Positions 25,827 through 33,553 of a DNA stretch of 35,699 nt are shown piece by piece (position 1 is the stretch's first letter; every line of letters begins with the position of its first letter). The DNA is from Caenibacillus caldisaponilyticus (lineage in GTDB: Bacteria > Bacillota > Bacilli > Bacillales > Sporolactobacillaceae). Under the pieces are notes generated by a model. That model worked only from the letters and a program-made list of their open reading frames with translations. It did not search any database and was not told the DNA's origin. Made by a program: the position numbers and the translations under genes. The stretch spans positions 1 through 35,699 of the forward strand of contig NZ_BDDQ01000043.1 of assembly GCF_002003465.1 (NCBI RefSeq). The letters run 5' to 3'.

Positions 25827-26798
25827 CTATTTTAAAAAATCAAACTCAAGCCCTAAATGGACTTCTTTAGCCTTCTGATATGTGACCCAAGCGGCCGCTA
25901 AATCTTGAAAAGCCAATCCCACAGCCCCATAAACCGTTATCTCCGCTGGATCGGTTCGGCCTTGATGTTTGCCGTTAAGTATTTCCCCGATTTCGGCAGC
26001 GATCGATTCCGCATCCAGGCCGACGCCCCCGATCGCCCCCATATCGACGGCGAGTTCCCGACTATCGCAAACAAACAACGCCCGGCGGATCACCTCAGCG
26101 GAAACCTCGCTTTTTCCGGGTTCATCGGGCCCGATCGTTGTAATATGCGTCCCGGGTTTTATCATGTCAGGGAAAATAAAGGGAGCCCGTGACCATGTGG
26201 CGGTGATGATGATTCGAGAATTTGCGAGCGAGTCTTCCAATGTTTGGGCCACCGTTATCGGAAGCCCTAATTCTTGTTCCAGCCTCTTTAAAAAACGATG
26301 CGCCTGCTCCACATCCACGTCATACACCCATACTCTTTTGATGCGACGAAAATACAATAAAGATTTTTATTGTAATTCTCCCTGAGCGCCCGCCCCGACA
26401 ATCGTAACGGTATCGGCATTTTGAGCGGCCAGCAAATGCGTCCCTAAGGCGCCGGATAACCCCGTACGAACCGCCGTGATATACGTCGAATCCATCATCG
26501 CCAACAGTTCGCCGGTATTTAGGTCATGCAGATGAATGATACCTTTTATTGCCGGCTGTTGACCCGGATGCTTGGCGTGAACCTTTACGGAATAGGCCGG
26601 AATCTCCTGAAGCATTCCCGGAAACAGCACGACCACGCTGCTGTTTGGGCTTTGGGGTAGAGCACAGAGAAACCGTTCGACCGGTACGGAAGATTTCGAC
26701 AAGGAATAGGCTTGAAATCCCTTTTTTATCCACGGCAATAATTGAGGAATCTCCAGCAGCTTTTTAACATCAGAATTCGATAAAAGCAGCGTTCCCAT
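25827..26798 (-). pseudogene. Ornithine cyclodeaminase/mu-crystallin family, in-frame stop
   Basis: The frame codes for a full-length family member of about 323 codons but is interrupted by TAA at 26367-26369. The first 143 residues (MGTLLLSNSDVKKLLE to TIVGAGAQGELQ) hold the N-terminal part, with VKVHAKHP and the STYITAVRTGLSGALGTHLLA block, and reach the Rossmann GAGxQG motif. After the stop the same frame continues KSLLYFRRIKRVWVYDVD to the end. In homologues a leucine is usual at the stop position, so one base change (TTA to TAA) explains it. No insertion or deletion is visible. The start at 26798 has GAGGGAG about 9 nt upstream. Relatives include ornithine cyclodeaminase, alanine dehydrogenase and SbnB-type enzymes; the original activity is not clear. 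Confidence 0.85.
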
Positions 26799-26831
26799 TT
26801 CAATCATTCTCCCTCTATAATTGTTGGGCCA

Positions 26832-26846
26832 ATGAAACGGTTTCAT
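26832..26846. promoter_or_regulatory. 15-bp palindrome before the cyclodeaminase pseudogene
   Basis: ATGAAACGGTTTCAT has perfect 7-bp arms around a central G. It lies 34 bp upstream of the start codon, immediately downstream of an AT-rich TATATAT stretch that could serve as a -10. It resembles operators of LacI/GntR-type repressors, but no such regulator is encoded nearby. Confidence 0.4.
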
Positions 26847-27003
26847 ATATATTTCTTCACGGTTTATAGAACGTGATTTCCCAACCCCTTTTTATAATTC
26901 TTTGTCATCAACAGCGATCCTCCGGGGCGAAGCCGGCTTCCTTAGTGCGATCGGGCGCACGAATGTCTAATAAAACGCAATTTCCCCTTATGATAGAATA
27001 ATC

Positions 27004-27017
27004 TAAACGAATGTTTA
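27004..27017. promoter_or_regulatory. Short inverted repeat before the GNAT gene
   Basis: TAAAC-GAAT-GTTTA lies 10 bp upstream of the AAGGAGG of the acetyltransferase gene and just after a TAGAAT hexamer (about 26994-26999). It could be an operator or the base of a leader hairpin. Evidence is limited to the symmetry and position. Confidence 0.3.
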
Positions 27018-27043
27018 AATAAGCAAGGAGGCGGAGGAATAAG

Positions 27044-27523
27044 ATGGAGTTTCGTTCGGTGAAAGGCTCTGACTACTATGTCATCTCCCCGCTCATCAAT
27101 GCGTGGTGGGGCGGTAGACAAATGTCTGATAAGTTGCCCAAATTATTCTTCGACCATTTTCAAAATACAAGTTTCATTGCCGAACAAGATGGAAAAATCA
27201 TTGGATTTTTGATCGGTTTTCTATCACAAACGCATCCGGAAGAAGCATACATACACTTTGTCGGGGTTCATCCCGACTATAGGAAATGCGGGGTGGGAAG
27301 ACAACTTTACCATAAATTTTTTGATATCGTTAAAAAGAACGGGCGGCATATCGTCCGTTGCGTCACTTCACCAGTGAACAAAACTTCCATTGCCTTTCAT
27401 ACGAGAATGGGATTTGCCATCGAAAAAAACGGAGATAAAGAAGTGGACGGCATCTCCGTATATACGGATTATGATGGACCCCATCAAGATAGGGTTTTAT
27501 TTGTGAAGGAATTAGAGGCATGA
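27044..27523 (+). CDS. GNAT-family N-acetyltransferase
   Basis: A 159-residue acetyltransferase. The acetyl-CoA binding region is VGVHPDYRKCGVGRQLYHKF, with the R/Q-x-x-G-x-G/A pattern as RKCGVG at about residues 85-90. The catalytic fold continues to HTRMGFAIE, typical of GNAT proteins acting on small amines or protein N-termini. The substrate is unknown. The start at 27044 is preceded by AAGGAGG and a second GGAGG 6-15 nt upstream. The gene is more AT-rich than most of the window, like the neighbouring cyclodeaminase pseudogene, which may indicate acquisition by transfer. It is divergent from that pseudogene and stands alone. Confidence 0.88.
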   Translation: MEFRSVKGSDYYVISPLINAWWGGRQMSDKLPKLFFDHFQNTSFIAEQDGKIIGFLIGFLSQTHPEEAYIHFVGVHPDYRKCGVGRQLYHKFFDIVKKNGRHIVRCVTSPVNKTSIAFHTRMGFAIEKNGDKEVDGISVYTDYDGPHQDRVLFVKELEA

Positions 27524-27636
27524 GGGGCCCGTCCGACGAACGTTCGGCGGAAGCCGAACAGCGCTCACAAAAAAAACCGAATCCCATTGGGTCTTTTTTT
27601 GCAATCTAAACCTTTAACAGCGCCTTTTCAAAAAAA

Positions 27637-27668
27637 GAACCCGAAATCCGTTTTTGGATTTCGGGTTC
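27637..27668 (-). terminator. Terminator of the LnrLMN-like ABC operon
   Basis: A perfect 13-bp stem GAACCCGAAATCC/GGATTTCGGGTTC with a 6-nt loop is followed on the minus strand by TTTTTTTGAAAA. It begins 5 bp after the stop codon of the last permease gene. The GNAT gene on the other strand ends 113 bp away and may use it in part. Confidence 0.9.
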
Positions 27669-27672
27669 ACTG

Positions 27673-28830
27673 TCATTCATATTTCATTCGCGACATTCCC
27701 ACGATGATGAACAGGGCGGCAAAACCTAACAGAACGGCGGCCGGCATGGCGATGTCCGCGAGCGACCCGCCGCGGGCGATGAGTTCGGTAAAACCGTCCA
27801 TGGCCCATTTTTGCGGGACGAATTGGGCGATTTTTTGCATGATGTTCGGAACGACATCCAACGGCCAATAGACGCCGCCGAGCATGCTGGTGGATACAAC
27901 GATGAGGTTGCCGAGCGCCGCTTGCTGCTCCGTCGTTTTGACAAAGCCTGCGATGAAGAGGCCGAGACCGACGACGGCGAGCAACACCGCGGAAACGAAC
28001 GCCATCAAGGCGGCGGGATTCCCCCAATGAACGCCGAACAAGAGCGATGAAGAAAGCATCAAGACGGCGAACTGCACCCAACCGATAAGGAAAAACGACA
28101 GAAAATAACCGGCCAAAATTTGAAAGCGGCTCGAAGGCGTCGCCATGATTCGGTACCAAACGCCCGACCTTTTGGCTTCAAGAAGAGCTCCCGTGACCGA
28201 GATCATTTCGATCATGACAAACATGATCGAAAACCCTGCGGCTCTTGCCGAAGTATTATCCATTTCCAATTGATTTTTATGTTTAAAAATCGCTTCCACG
28301 CGGACCTTTTGCGCCGAAGCGCGGACATCGTGATCAATCCTTCGGTATAAGCTCTGCCAATCGTCCGGCGATTGCGGCCTTTCGCCTTGCAAGGCCGCGG
28401 TCGCGATGATATGCATTTGATCGACGCCATGATTAAGCGCTTGTTTGATGGCCATGGCACCAGAAAATTCCGGGCCGTGTTGAAAGGTGACCTTCGGTTT
28501 GTTGCCCTCCAACAATTGCTTTTGAAAGCCCTTATCCACCATGATCAAGCCGGAAACTTTTTTCTCGCGAAACCATTGTTTGGCTTGTGCGGGTGAAACC
28601 TTCTTCAATTGGAAGAGGGGATTCTTTTGCATGTCTTTTTCATACCGTGCAGACAGAAAGGAATGGTCTTCATCCACCCAGGCGACCATCGGCTTGGGGC
28701 TGTAGCCGCTTAAAAGACTCCCAAACAGAAACGTAAAAAGCAAGGGCATGGCGAACATGAAGAGATAGTTTTGCGGTTTTTTTAAGACGCGCAGCCATTC
28801 GAATGCGCAGAGATCCCAAATCCGTTTCAT
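27673..28830 (-). CDS. lnrN: ABC-2 type permease, LnrN-like
   Basis: A 385-residue permease with the ABC2_membrane_3 layout: one N-terminal helix (about residues 20-42), a large extracellular domain (about 45-180), then five or six helices in the C-terminal half. The length equals that of B. subtilis LnrN (YfiN, 385 residues) as recalled. It is the last gene of the operon and starts 11 bp after the other permease stop; AGGAGG lies 7 nt upstream of ATG 28830. With the sister permease and ATPase it should form an exporter for membrane-active antibiotics such as linearmycin-type polyenes. The symbol is based on gene order and architecture, not on a search. Confidence 0.75.
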   Translation of the reverse strand: MKRIWDLCAFEWLRVLKKPQNYLFMFAMPLLFTFLFGSLLSGYSPKPMVAWVDEDHSFLSARYEKDMQKNPLFQLKKVSPAQAKQWFREKKVSGLIMVDKGFQKQLLEGNKPKVTFQHGPEFSGAMAIKQALNHGVDQMHIIATAALQGERPQSPDDWQSLYRRIDHDVRASAQKVRVEAIFKHKNQLEMDNTSARAAGFSIMFVMIEMISVTGALLEAKRSGVWYRIMATPSSRFQILAGYFLSFFLIGWVQFAVLMLSSSLLFGVHWGNPAALMAFVSAVLLAVVGLGLFIAGFVKTTEQQAALGNLIVVSTSMLGGVYWPLDVVPNIMQKIAQFVPQKWAMDGFTELIARGGSLADIAMPAAVLLGFAALFIIVGMSRMKYE

Positions 28831-28841
28831 TCTTCTTCCTC

Positions 28842-30044
28842 CTATCTGGCCTGCAGGCGCCAAGTCCCGATCGTCACGGCCGCGGCGCCGATTCCCGCCA
28901 GCACACCGATCGGCAGCGCCAACGCCGACCAAGCGGTGCCGCCCATGATGTCAACCAAACTCGTCAGCGCCCAAGTATTGGGAGCGATATGTGCGATTTG
29001 GCGCAGCATGTCCGGAAACAGCGTCAGCGGCACCATGGAACCGCCGAGCAAAGCTAGGATTTGTACCCCTATGCCTCCCACCACGTCGGCGGTTTTCTCG
29101 GTATGAATCACCGAGGCGATGAACATGGAAAGACCGCTGACGGCAACGGCAAAAGCGGCGCCGACGCTTAGGGTCTGCAGCGCGTTGTCACCCCAATTGA
29201 CGCCGAATAAAAAGCGGGTGGCGAGCATAAAGATGAGGAATTGCGCAACGGCGAAATAAAGCGTTCCTAAAAATTTTCCAATCAAAATGCTGGTTTTTCC
29301 CGTCGGCGTACTGAACAATCTCGCCAAGGTCTGGGTCTCCCGTTCATGGATGAAGGACTTCGCTCCGTTCATCATGTTGAAAAGCAGAAACATGGCGGCC
29401 ATGGCGGCGGCATAATATTGCATCCCGGAAACCGGTTTTTGGCCGACGGACTTTTCCTCGACCGCATGCCATTGTTGCTGCGCCGCCTGTTTTAATTCAT
29501 CCGCCACCTCTTGAGATAAACCGGCCATTTGTTCCGGCCCGGAATCCACAGCGACGGATAGCACCGTTTTCGTGGAAACGGCGGTCGTCTCCGCGCGGTC
29601 CATGAAGGTTTGCGAAAGTGTTTGGAGAATATCCGACTGCAGCGATTTACCGGGATCGGCCAATATCGTTAGCCCTTTGAGCTTGCCGTTGTTTAAATCC
29701 CGGCTCCACCCATTGGGAAAAACGATCGCGGCATCGATGGAGCCCTCGCGAATGTGTTCCTCCAGCGCTTCCCGCGAATCGGCCATTTTTATGTGGATAT
29801 AAGGCTTTAAATCCCGGCTCTGCAAAACATCGCGGATGAACTGCCGGGCCAAAGGATCGTCGTCTTTCCACACGATCCCCAAATTCGTTTTCGGAAACAC
29901 CGTGGCATCCTCGCCCATGACCCCGCCCAATGCGGACCCCAAAATGAAGGTTAAAATCAACGGCATCAATATCATGAGCATAAAACCGCGGCGATCTTTA
30001 AAACGGATCATGAAATCCTTCCAGGCGATCGTCAAGCATTTCAT
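28842..30044 (-). CDS. lnrM: ABC-2 type permease, LnrM-like
   Basis: A 400-residue permease with the same layout as the next gene: an N-terminal helix (about 20-42, GFMLMILMPLILTFILGSALGG), an extracellular domain of about 170 residues, and a C-terminal half with helices from YYAAAMAAMFLLFNMM onward. The cytoplasmic ERETQTLARLFSTP block is typical of ABC2 permeases. ATG 30044 is preceded by GGGGGGA, and the gene begins 12 bp after the ATPase stop. The two permeases are similar in design but not identical, so a heteromeric channel is likely. LnrM of B. subtilis has a similar length. Confidence 0.75.
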   Translation of the reverse strand: MKCLTIAWKDFMIRFKDRRGFMLMILMPLILTFILGSALGGVMGEDATVFPKTNLGIVWKDDDPLARQFIRDVLQSRDLKPYIHIKMADSREALEEHIREGSIDAAIVFPNGWSRDLNNGKLKGLTILADPGKSLQSDILQTLSQTFMDRAETTAVSTKTVLSVAVDSGPEQMAGLSQEVADELKQAAQQQWHAVEEKSVGQKPVSGMQYYAAAMAAMFLLFNMMNGAKSFIHERETQTLARLFSTPTGKTSILIGKFLGTLYFAVAQFLIFMLATRFLFGVNWGDNALQTLSVGAAFAVAVSGLSMFIASVIHTEKTADVVGGIGVQILALLGGSMVPLTLFPDMLRQIAHIAPNTWALTSLVDIMGGTAWSALALPIGVLAGIGAAAVTIGTWRLQAR

Positions 30045-30056
30045 CGGTCATCCCCC

Positions 30057-30989
30057 CTAGTCCCGCAAAGAGCGCCCGGTCAATTGCAAAAACAACGCTT
30101 CCAGGTTCGGTTCTTTGACATTTAAAGAAAGCAGCTGGACGCGGTGTTCGAGAGATAAAGCGACGATTTGGCTCAACGCGGCATCGGCGCGCGTGACGAA
30201 CACCTCGATCCGGTCCTCCTCAACGATTTTCACATTGGCGACCGCTTCCATCGTCTTTAAACGTTGGATAAAACGCTCCTTGATGGGATCGACTTTCAGC
30301 TGAATGACCGTTCCCCCGGCCAAACGGTTGCACAGTTCGGTCTTCGTTCCCAAGGCGATCACTTCGCCGTGATCGATAATGGCGATCCGCTCGCAGAGAA
30401 ATTCGACTTCTTCCATGTAGTGGGACGTATAGATCACGGTCATGCCTTGTTCATTGAGCCTTTTCACGGTTTCTAAAATATGGTTTCGGGATTGCGGATC
30501 AATCCCCACGGTCGGCTCATCCATGATGAGGAGTTCGGGATCGTGCATCAAGGCGGCGCCGATGTTGATGCGCCGCTTCATGCCGCCGGAAAACGTTTCG
30601 ATTTTATCGTTCGCCCGATCGGACAGGCCGACATCCGCCAACACCCGGTCGGCTTTCGCCTTGGCTTCGCGGCCTTTAAGACCGTACATTTTGCCCCAAA
30701 AGACGAGGTTTTCTTTGGCCGTCATCGTAGGATACAAGGCGATATCCTGCGGAACAATCCCGATTTTCCTTTTGACGGCCATGGGATCTTTTTTAATCGA
30801 AAGGCCGTTGACTCGAACATCCCCGCCATCGATCTTTAACAACCCGCAGATCATGGAAATCGTCGTCGATTTGCCCGCGCCGTTCGGTCCGAGCAATCCA
30901 AAGGCTTCTCCTTTATCCACGGAAAACGACACGCCTTTAACGACAGGCTTGCCGCCGAAACTTTTTTTAAGTTCGATCACTTGCAGCAT
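30057..30989 (-). CDS. lnrL: ABC transporter ATP-binding protein, LnrL-like
   Basis: A 310-residue ATPase. Walker A GPNGAGKS is at residues 34-41, the signature FSGGM at 133-137, Walker B LLIMDE at 153-158 and the H-loop YTSH after it. A C-terminal extension of about 90 residues follows. The start at 30989 is fixed by AGGAGGG; the longer frame from 31010 has no suitable site. It heads the transporter operon. A TATAAA hexamer at 31031-31036 lies about 40 bp upstream, after the terminator of the response regulator gene, so the three transporter genes can be transcribed separately from the regulatory pair. Length and order match B. subtilis LnrL. Confidence 0.82.
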   Translation of the reverse strand: MLQVIELKKSFGGKPVVKGVSFSVDKGEAFGLLGPNGAGKSTTISMICGLLKIDGGDVRVNGLSIKKDPMAVKRKIGIVPQDIALYPTMTAKENLVFWGKMYGLKGREAKAKADRVLADVGLSDRANDKIETFSGGMKRRINIGAALMHDPELLIMDEPTVGIDPQSRNHILETVKRLNEQGMTVIYTSHYMEEVEFLCERIAIIDHGEVIALGTKTELCNRLAGGTVIQLKVDPIKERFIQRLKTMEAVANVKIVEEDRIEVFVTRADAALSQIVALSLEHRVQLLSLNVKEPNLEALFLQLTGRSLRD

Positions 30990-31030
30990 GTCACACCCTC
31001 CTGCTCTCATTTGCTTAACTCACGGTTAAT

Positions 31031-31036
31031 TTTATA
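31031..31036 (-). promoter_or_regulatory. -10 hexamer of the lnrLMN-like operon
   Basis: TATAAA on the minus strand lies about 42 bp before the ATPase start. The -35 position carries no TTGACA. The imperfect inverted repeat GGCAACGGC-TTC-GCCGCC just upstream could bind the NarL-type regulator of the cluster (inference). Confidence 0.45.
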
Positions 31037-31080
31037 GGGCGGCGAAGCCGTTGCCATCTGCGCTCCGATAGAACTTTTTT

Positions 31081-31138
31081 AAAAAGAAACATGACTTTTG
31101 GCAGTCGCTTCAAAACGTCGCTCTGCCAAAAGTCATGT
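31081..31138 (-). terminator. Terminator between the regulatory pair and the transporter genes
   Basis: Perfect 16-bp arms ACATGACTTTTGGCAG (31089-31104) and CTGCCAAAAGTCATGT (31123-31138) have an 18-nt loop and are followed on the minus strand by TTCTTTTT. The response regulator stop codon (31133-31135) lies within the stem. It would insulate or attenuate transcription into the ABC genes. Confidence 0.85.
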
Positions 31139-31804
31139 GTCAAAAGTGGTGATCCCGTAACGGACAGCAAAAATGGCGGCTTGGGTGCGGTCCCTCAATT
31201 CAAGTTTGCTAATGATATTCGACACGTGATTTTTTACCGTTCCCTCGGTAATCACCAGCTCTTCGGCGATTTCTTTATTGCTTAATCCGCGGCCCAACAG
31301 CCGCAAGACATGAAGCTCCCTCTCCGTCAGCGCATCCAACTGGTTTGGAATAGCCCGGGCCTGCTCGTTTTCATCCAGCCGTTTCGTTATCCGCAACTCG
31401 GCCAACACTTGGCGGGTCAACTCTTGCGGCAACACGACGCCGCCCGCATGAACGGTCATGATCGCTTGGACGATGGCATCGGTCGGCATGTCTTTCAGCA
31501 AATAGCCGGACGCTCCTTCGTTTAAAGCAGCAAAGATCAATTCGCTGTCTCTGAACGTGGTCAACATCAACACTTTGATATCGGGCAAATGGGTATGGAT
31601 GAGGCGCGTGCCTTCGACCCCGTTGACGCCCGGCATGCGAATGTCCATGAGCACGAGATCCGGACGAAGGCGCGCGGCCTTCTCAAAGGCTTCCTGGCCG
31701 TCCGATGCCGTGGCGACGACCTCAATATCGTCCTTTAAATTCAACAAACTCGCCAAGCCGTCGCGCATTAACGGCTGATCATCGACGATCATGATCCGGA
31801 TCAT
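31133..31804 (-). CDS. lnrK: NarL/FixJ-family response regulator, LnrK-like
   Basis: A 223-residue regulator. The receiver domain has DD at residues 8-9, phosphoacceptor D54 in LVLMDIRMPGVNG and the conserved KD pair in YLLKDM. A LuxR-type helix-turn-helix ends the protein (LTERELHVLRLLGRGLSNKE, then TEGTVKNHVSNIISKL). The ATG overlaps the kinase stop as ATGA, with GGGAGGG upstream. By analogy with B. subtilis LnrK it should activate the ABC genes that follow; a promoter-like TATAAA lies in the gap. Its stop codon is embedded in a strong terminator. Confidence 0.85.
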   Translation of the reverse strand: MIRIMIVDDQPLMRDGLASLLNLKDDIEVVATASDGQEAFEKAARLRPDLVLMDIRMPGVNGVEGTRLIHTHLPDIKVLMLTTFRDSELIFAALNEGASGYLLKDMPTDAIVQAIMTVHAGGVVLPQELTRQVLAELRITKRLDENEQARAIPNQLDALTERELHVLRLLGRGLSNKEIAEELVITEGTVKNHVSNIISKLELRDRTQAAIFAVRYGITTFDT

Positions 31805-33018
31805 AGAGTCCCTCCCGTTTCCCATTGCGGCCGTTTAAGCGGTAATTCAGCCATAATCGTAAAGCCTTTATTCGGCTCGCTTTCCACCCGCAATTTGCCG
31901 CCATGTTCAGCGACGCGTTCCCTCATGTTCATCAAACCAAAACCGGGTTTGACAGCGTGGCCCCCTTTTCCGTTATCGCCGATTCGACAGACGATTTGCT
32001 TTTCGCCAAACGTTAAATCAACGCGACAGCGGGTGGCTTTCCCGTGCCGGACTGCATTGGTCAAGGCCTCTTGGATCACACGCTGGATGGTCTGCCGGAC
32101 GCCGGGCGAAACGAACGCCGCATCGCCCTCAATATTTAAAACCGTCTCAATATGGGTCCTTTCGGAGAATTCCCTGAGAAGCCTTTCTATCATTTCTTGA
32201 CAGGTCACCGGTTCCGGTTCATCGGCGCGCAAAGTGTAGACAGACCGCCGAATTTCTTGCAGCGTTTCCCGAGCAATCGTTTCACAAGTCTCAATGGTCT
32301 TGCCGCTTTCCGCTTTTTTCTGAAAAACGAGTTCCTTGGCCAGCTGCAATTGGATTAATAACGCCGTCATCTTATGTCCGACGGTATCATGAATTTCCCG
32401 GGCGATCCGGTTCCTTTCTTGGATGGACGTTAAGGCTTCGACCTGTTGCACATAGACGCTTAATTGTTCATGCGCGCTTTTTAACGCTTCATGGGAAGCA
32501 TTGAGCTCCTCATATTGTTGGGCCACCTTTTCACGGGCGAGCATCAATTCCCGTATCAGATACCCGACAATGCAGCCGAACAGCACAAAACAAACATTCA
32601 TGACGTTTCCCAAAATATCCCAAGTATTAGTCTCAAGCCCTGTCCGAATAAGGATGGCGAACCAGACAAGGAAAAAAGCGGAAATAAAGAGGAGCAGAGT
32701 TCGTTTTTCACTCGTCTCAAAAAACAAGGTTACGCCAATGATGTTGAAGTAGATGAGATAGAGGGGGCTCTCTCCCGCCAGCAAAAGTCCGACGACCGAC
32801 GCAGCGACAAAATCAAGCCAAATCAAGGCGATGACGAGCCGTGTGTCCTTCACGGAAACAAACAAAAAATGGTCAATCACAAACACCAACGTGCAAAGGA
32901 TGAGAGCGCCTTCCTTTGCCAAAGAAAGATTTTGGCTGATCATCAAGTAATATAGGCCGATCGCCATAATCATAAATATTCTGATATGAAGCAACATTCG
33001 CATGCCTTTTTCAGGCAT
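31801..33018 (-). CDS. lnrJ: Sensor histidine kinase HisKA_3 type, LnrJ-like
   Basis: A 405-residue kinase. About six hydrophobic segments fill residues 8-155 with almost no extracellular loops, then a coiled-coil linker (about 160-198), HisKA_3 with H210 in ERNRIAREIHDTVGHKM, and an HATPase_c domain with the late motifs DNGKGG and GFGLMNMRERV. Such short-loop kinases usually sense membrane perturbation or the transporter itself. The start at 33018 (MPEKGMRM) is the best guess, with a weak GGGTGA site; ATGs at 33003 and 32997 are alternatives, and the frame is open about 60 codons further upstream without family similarity. Gene order kinase, regulator, ATPase, permease, permease equals B. 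subtilis lnrJKLMN. Confidence 0.8.
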   Translation of the reverse strand: MPEKGMRMLLHIRIFMIMAIGLYYLMISQNLSLAKEGALILCTLVFVIDHFLFVSVKDTRLVIALIWLDFVAASVVGLLLAGESPLYLIYFNIIGVTLFFETSEKRTLLLFISAFFLVWFAILIRTGLETNTWDILGNVMNVCFVLFGCIVGYLIRELMLAREKVAQQYEELNASHEALKSAHEQLSVYVQQVEALTSIQERNRIAREIHDTVGHKMTALLIQLQLAKELVFQKKAESGKTIETCETIARETLQEIRRSVYTLRADEPEPVTCQEMIERLLREFSERTHIETVLNIEGDAAFVSPGVRQTIQRVIQEALTNAVRHGKATRCRVDLTFGEKQIVCRIGDNGKGGHAVKPGFGLMNMRERVAEHGGKLRVESEPNKGFTIMAELPLKRPQWETGGTL

Positions 33019-33221
33019 GAGGTCACCCGCTTTCCGTCCAAATCGCACTGAAAAAGAAGAGCGATAAAGGCTTCGACGACCATTTAAAGATAACTTGAAG
33101 CCTACCGCCGTCCACAGGGACAAAGGGACGATCCCATCCCATCGAACAAAGCGGCCATCCTCCGTTCGGCCGTTCAAGACGATAAACGGCAACACCATGC
33201 CATTCAGTCGATCTTGGCTTC

Positions 33222-33227
33222 ATTATA
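33222..33227 (-). promoter_or_regulatory. -10 hexamer upstream of the kinase gene
   Basis: A perfect TATAAT on the minus strand, about 200 bp before the chosen kinase start, without a convincing -35. It suggests a long leader or that translation starts further upstream than annotated. Confidence 0.35.
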
Positions 33228-33553
33228 ACGAATAAGGGCGATGAGGAAAATGCGAAAACCATTTCAAAGGCATAACCGGACCGGATCGTTCCATTTCCCC
33301 GCTTTCTTCACGAGTCCCATAGGCGTCATCATCAAGCGGAATATAAATAGAGCAGCCCCATTCCGCTGCGAGCTGCCCAAAAGTTATATGGTGGGAAAAA
33401 AACCTGTCCAATTCTATTTGACGGAAATTCGGGCGAGCGGAAGGCAACGCCTTCCAAGCACTTCCTCTTGGCTGCCTCCAAAGCAGGCAGTCTTTTTCCT
33501 TCTATTACAGCAATGACAGCTGGATGGCCCGTTAAATGGAAGTGGACCCTCCC
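33228..33553. other. Intergenic region with a plus-strand terminator
   Basis: About 325 bp between the kinase promoter and the amino acid permease stop. It contains the hairpin GGAAGGC-AAC-GCCTTCC (33439-33455) and a terminator at 33472-33497. Both would act on a plus-strand transcript, yet no convincing plus-strand gene is present; a small RNA is possible. Confidence 0.35.
33472..33497 (+). terminator. Intrinsic terminator, orphan, plus strand
   Basis: CTGCCT (33472-33477) pairs with AGGCAG (33485-33490) across a 7-nt loop and is followed by TCTTTTTCC. On the minus strand there is no T tract, so it does not fit as the terminator of the amino acid permease gene. Confidence 0.55.

Noticed and set aside
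33019-33198. N-terminal extension of the LnrJ-like kinase by about 60 residues
   Set aside because: The extra residues have no helices or similarity to the family and no ribosome binding site precedes them; the shorter start gives the usual length, although the TATAAT position leaves some doubt.
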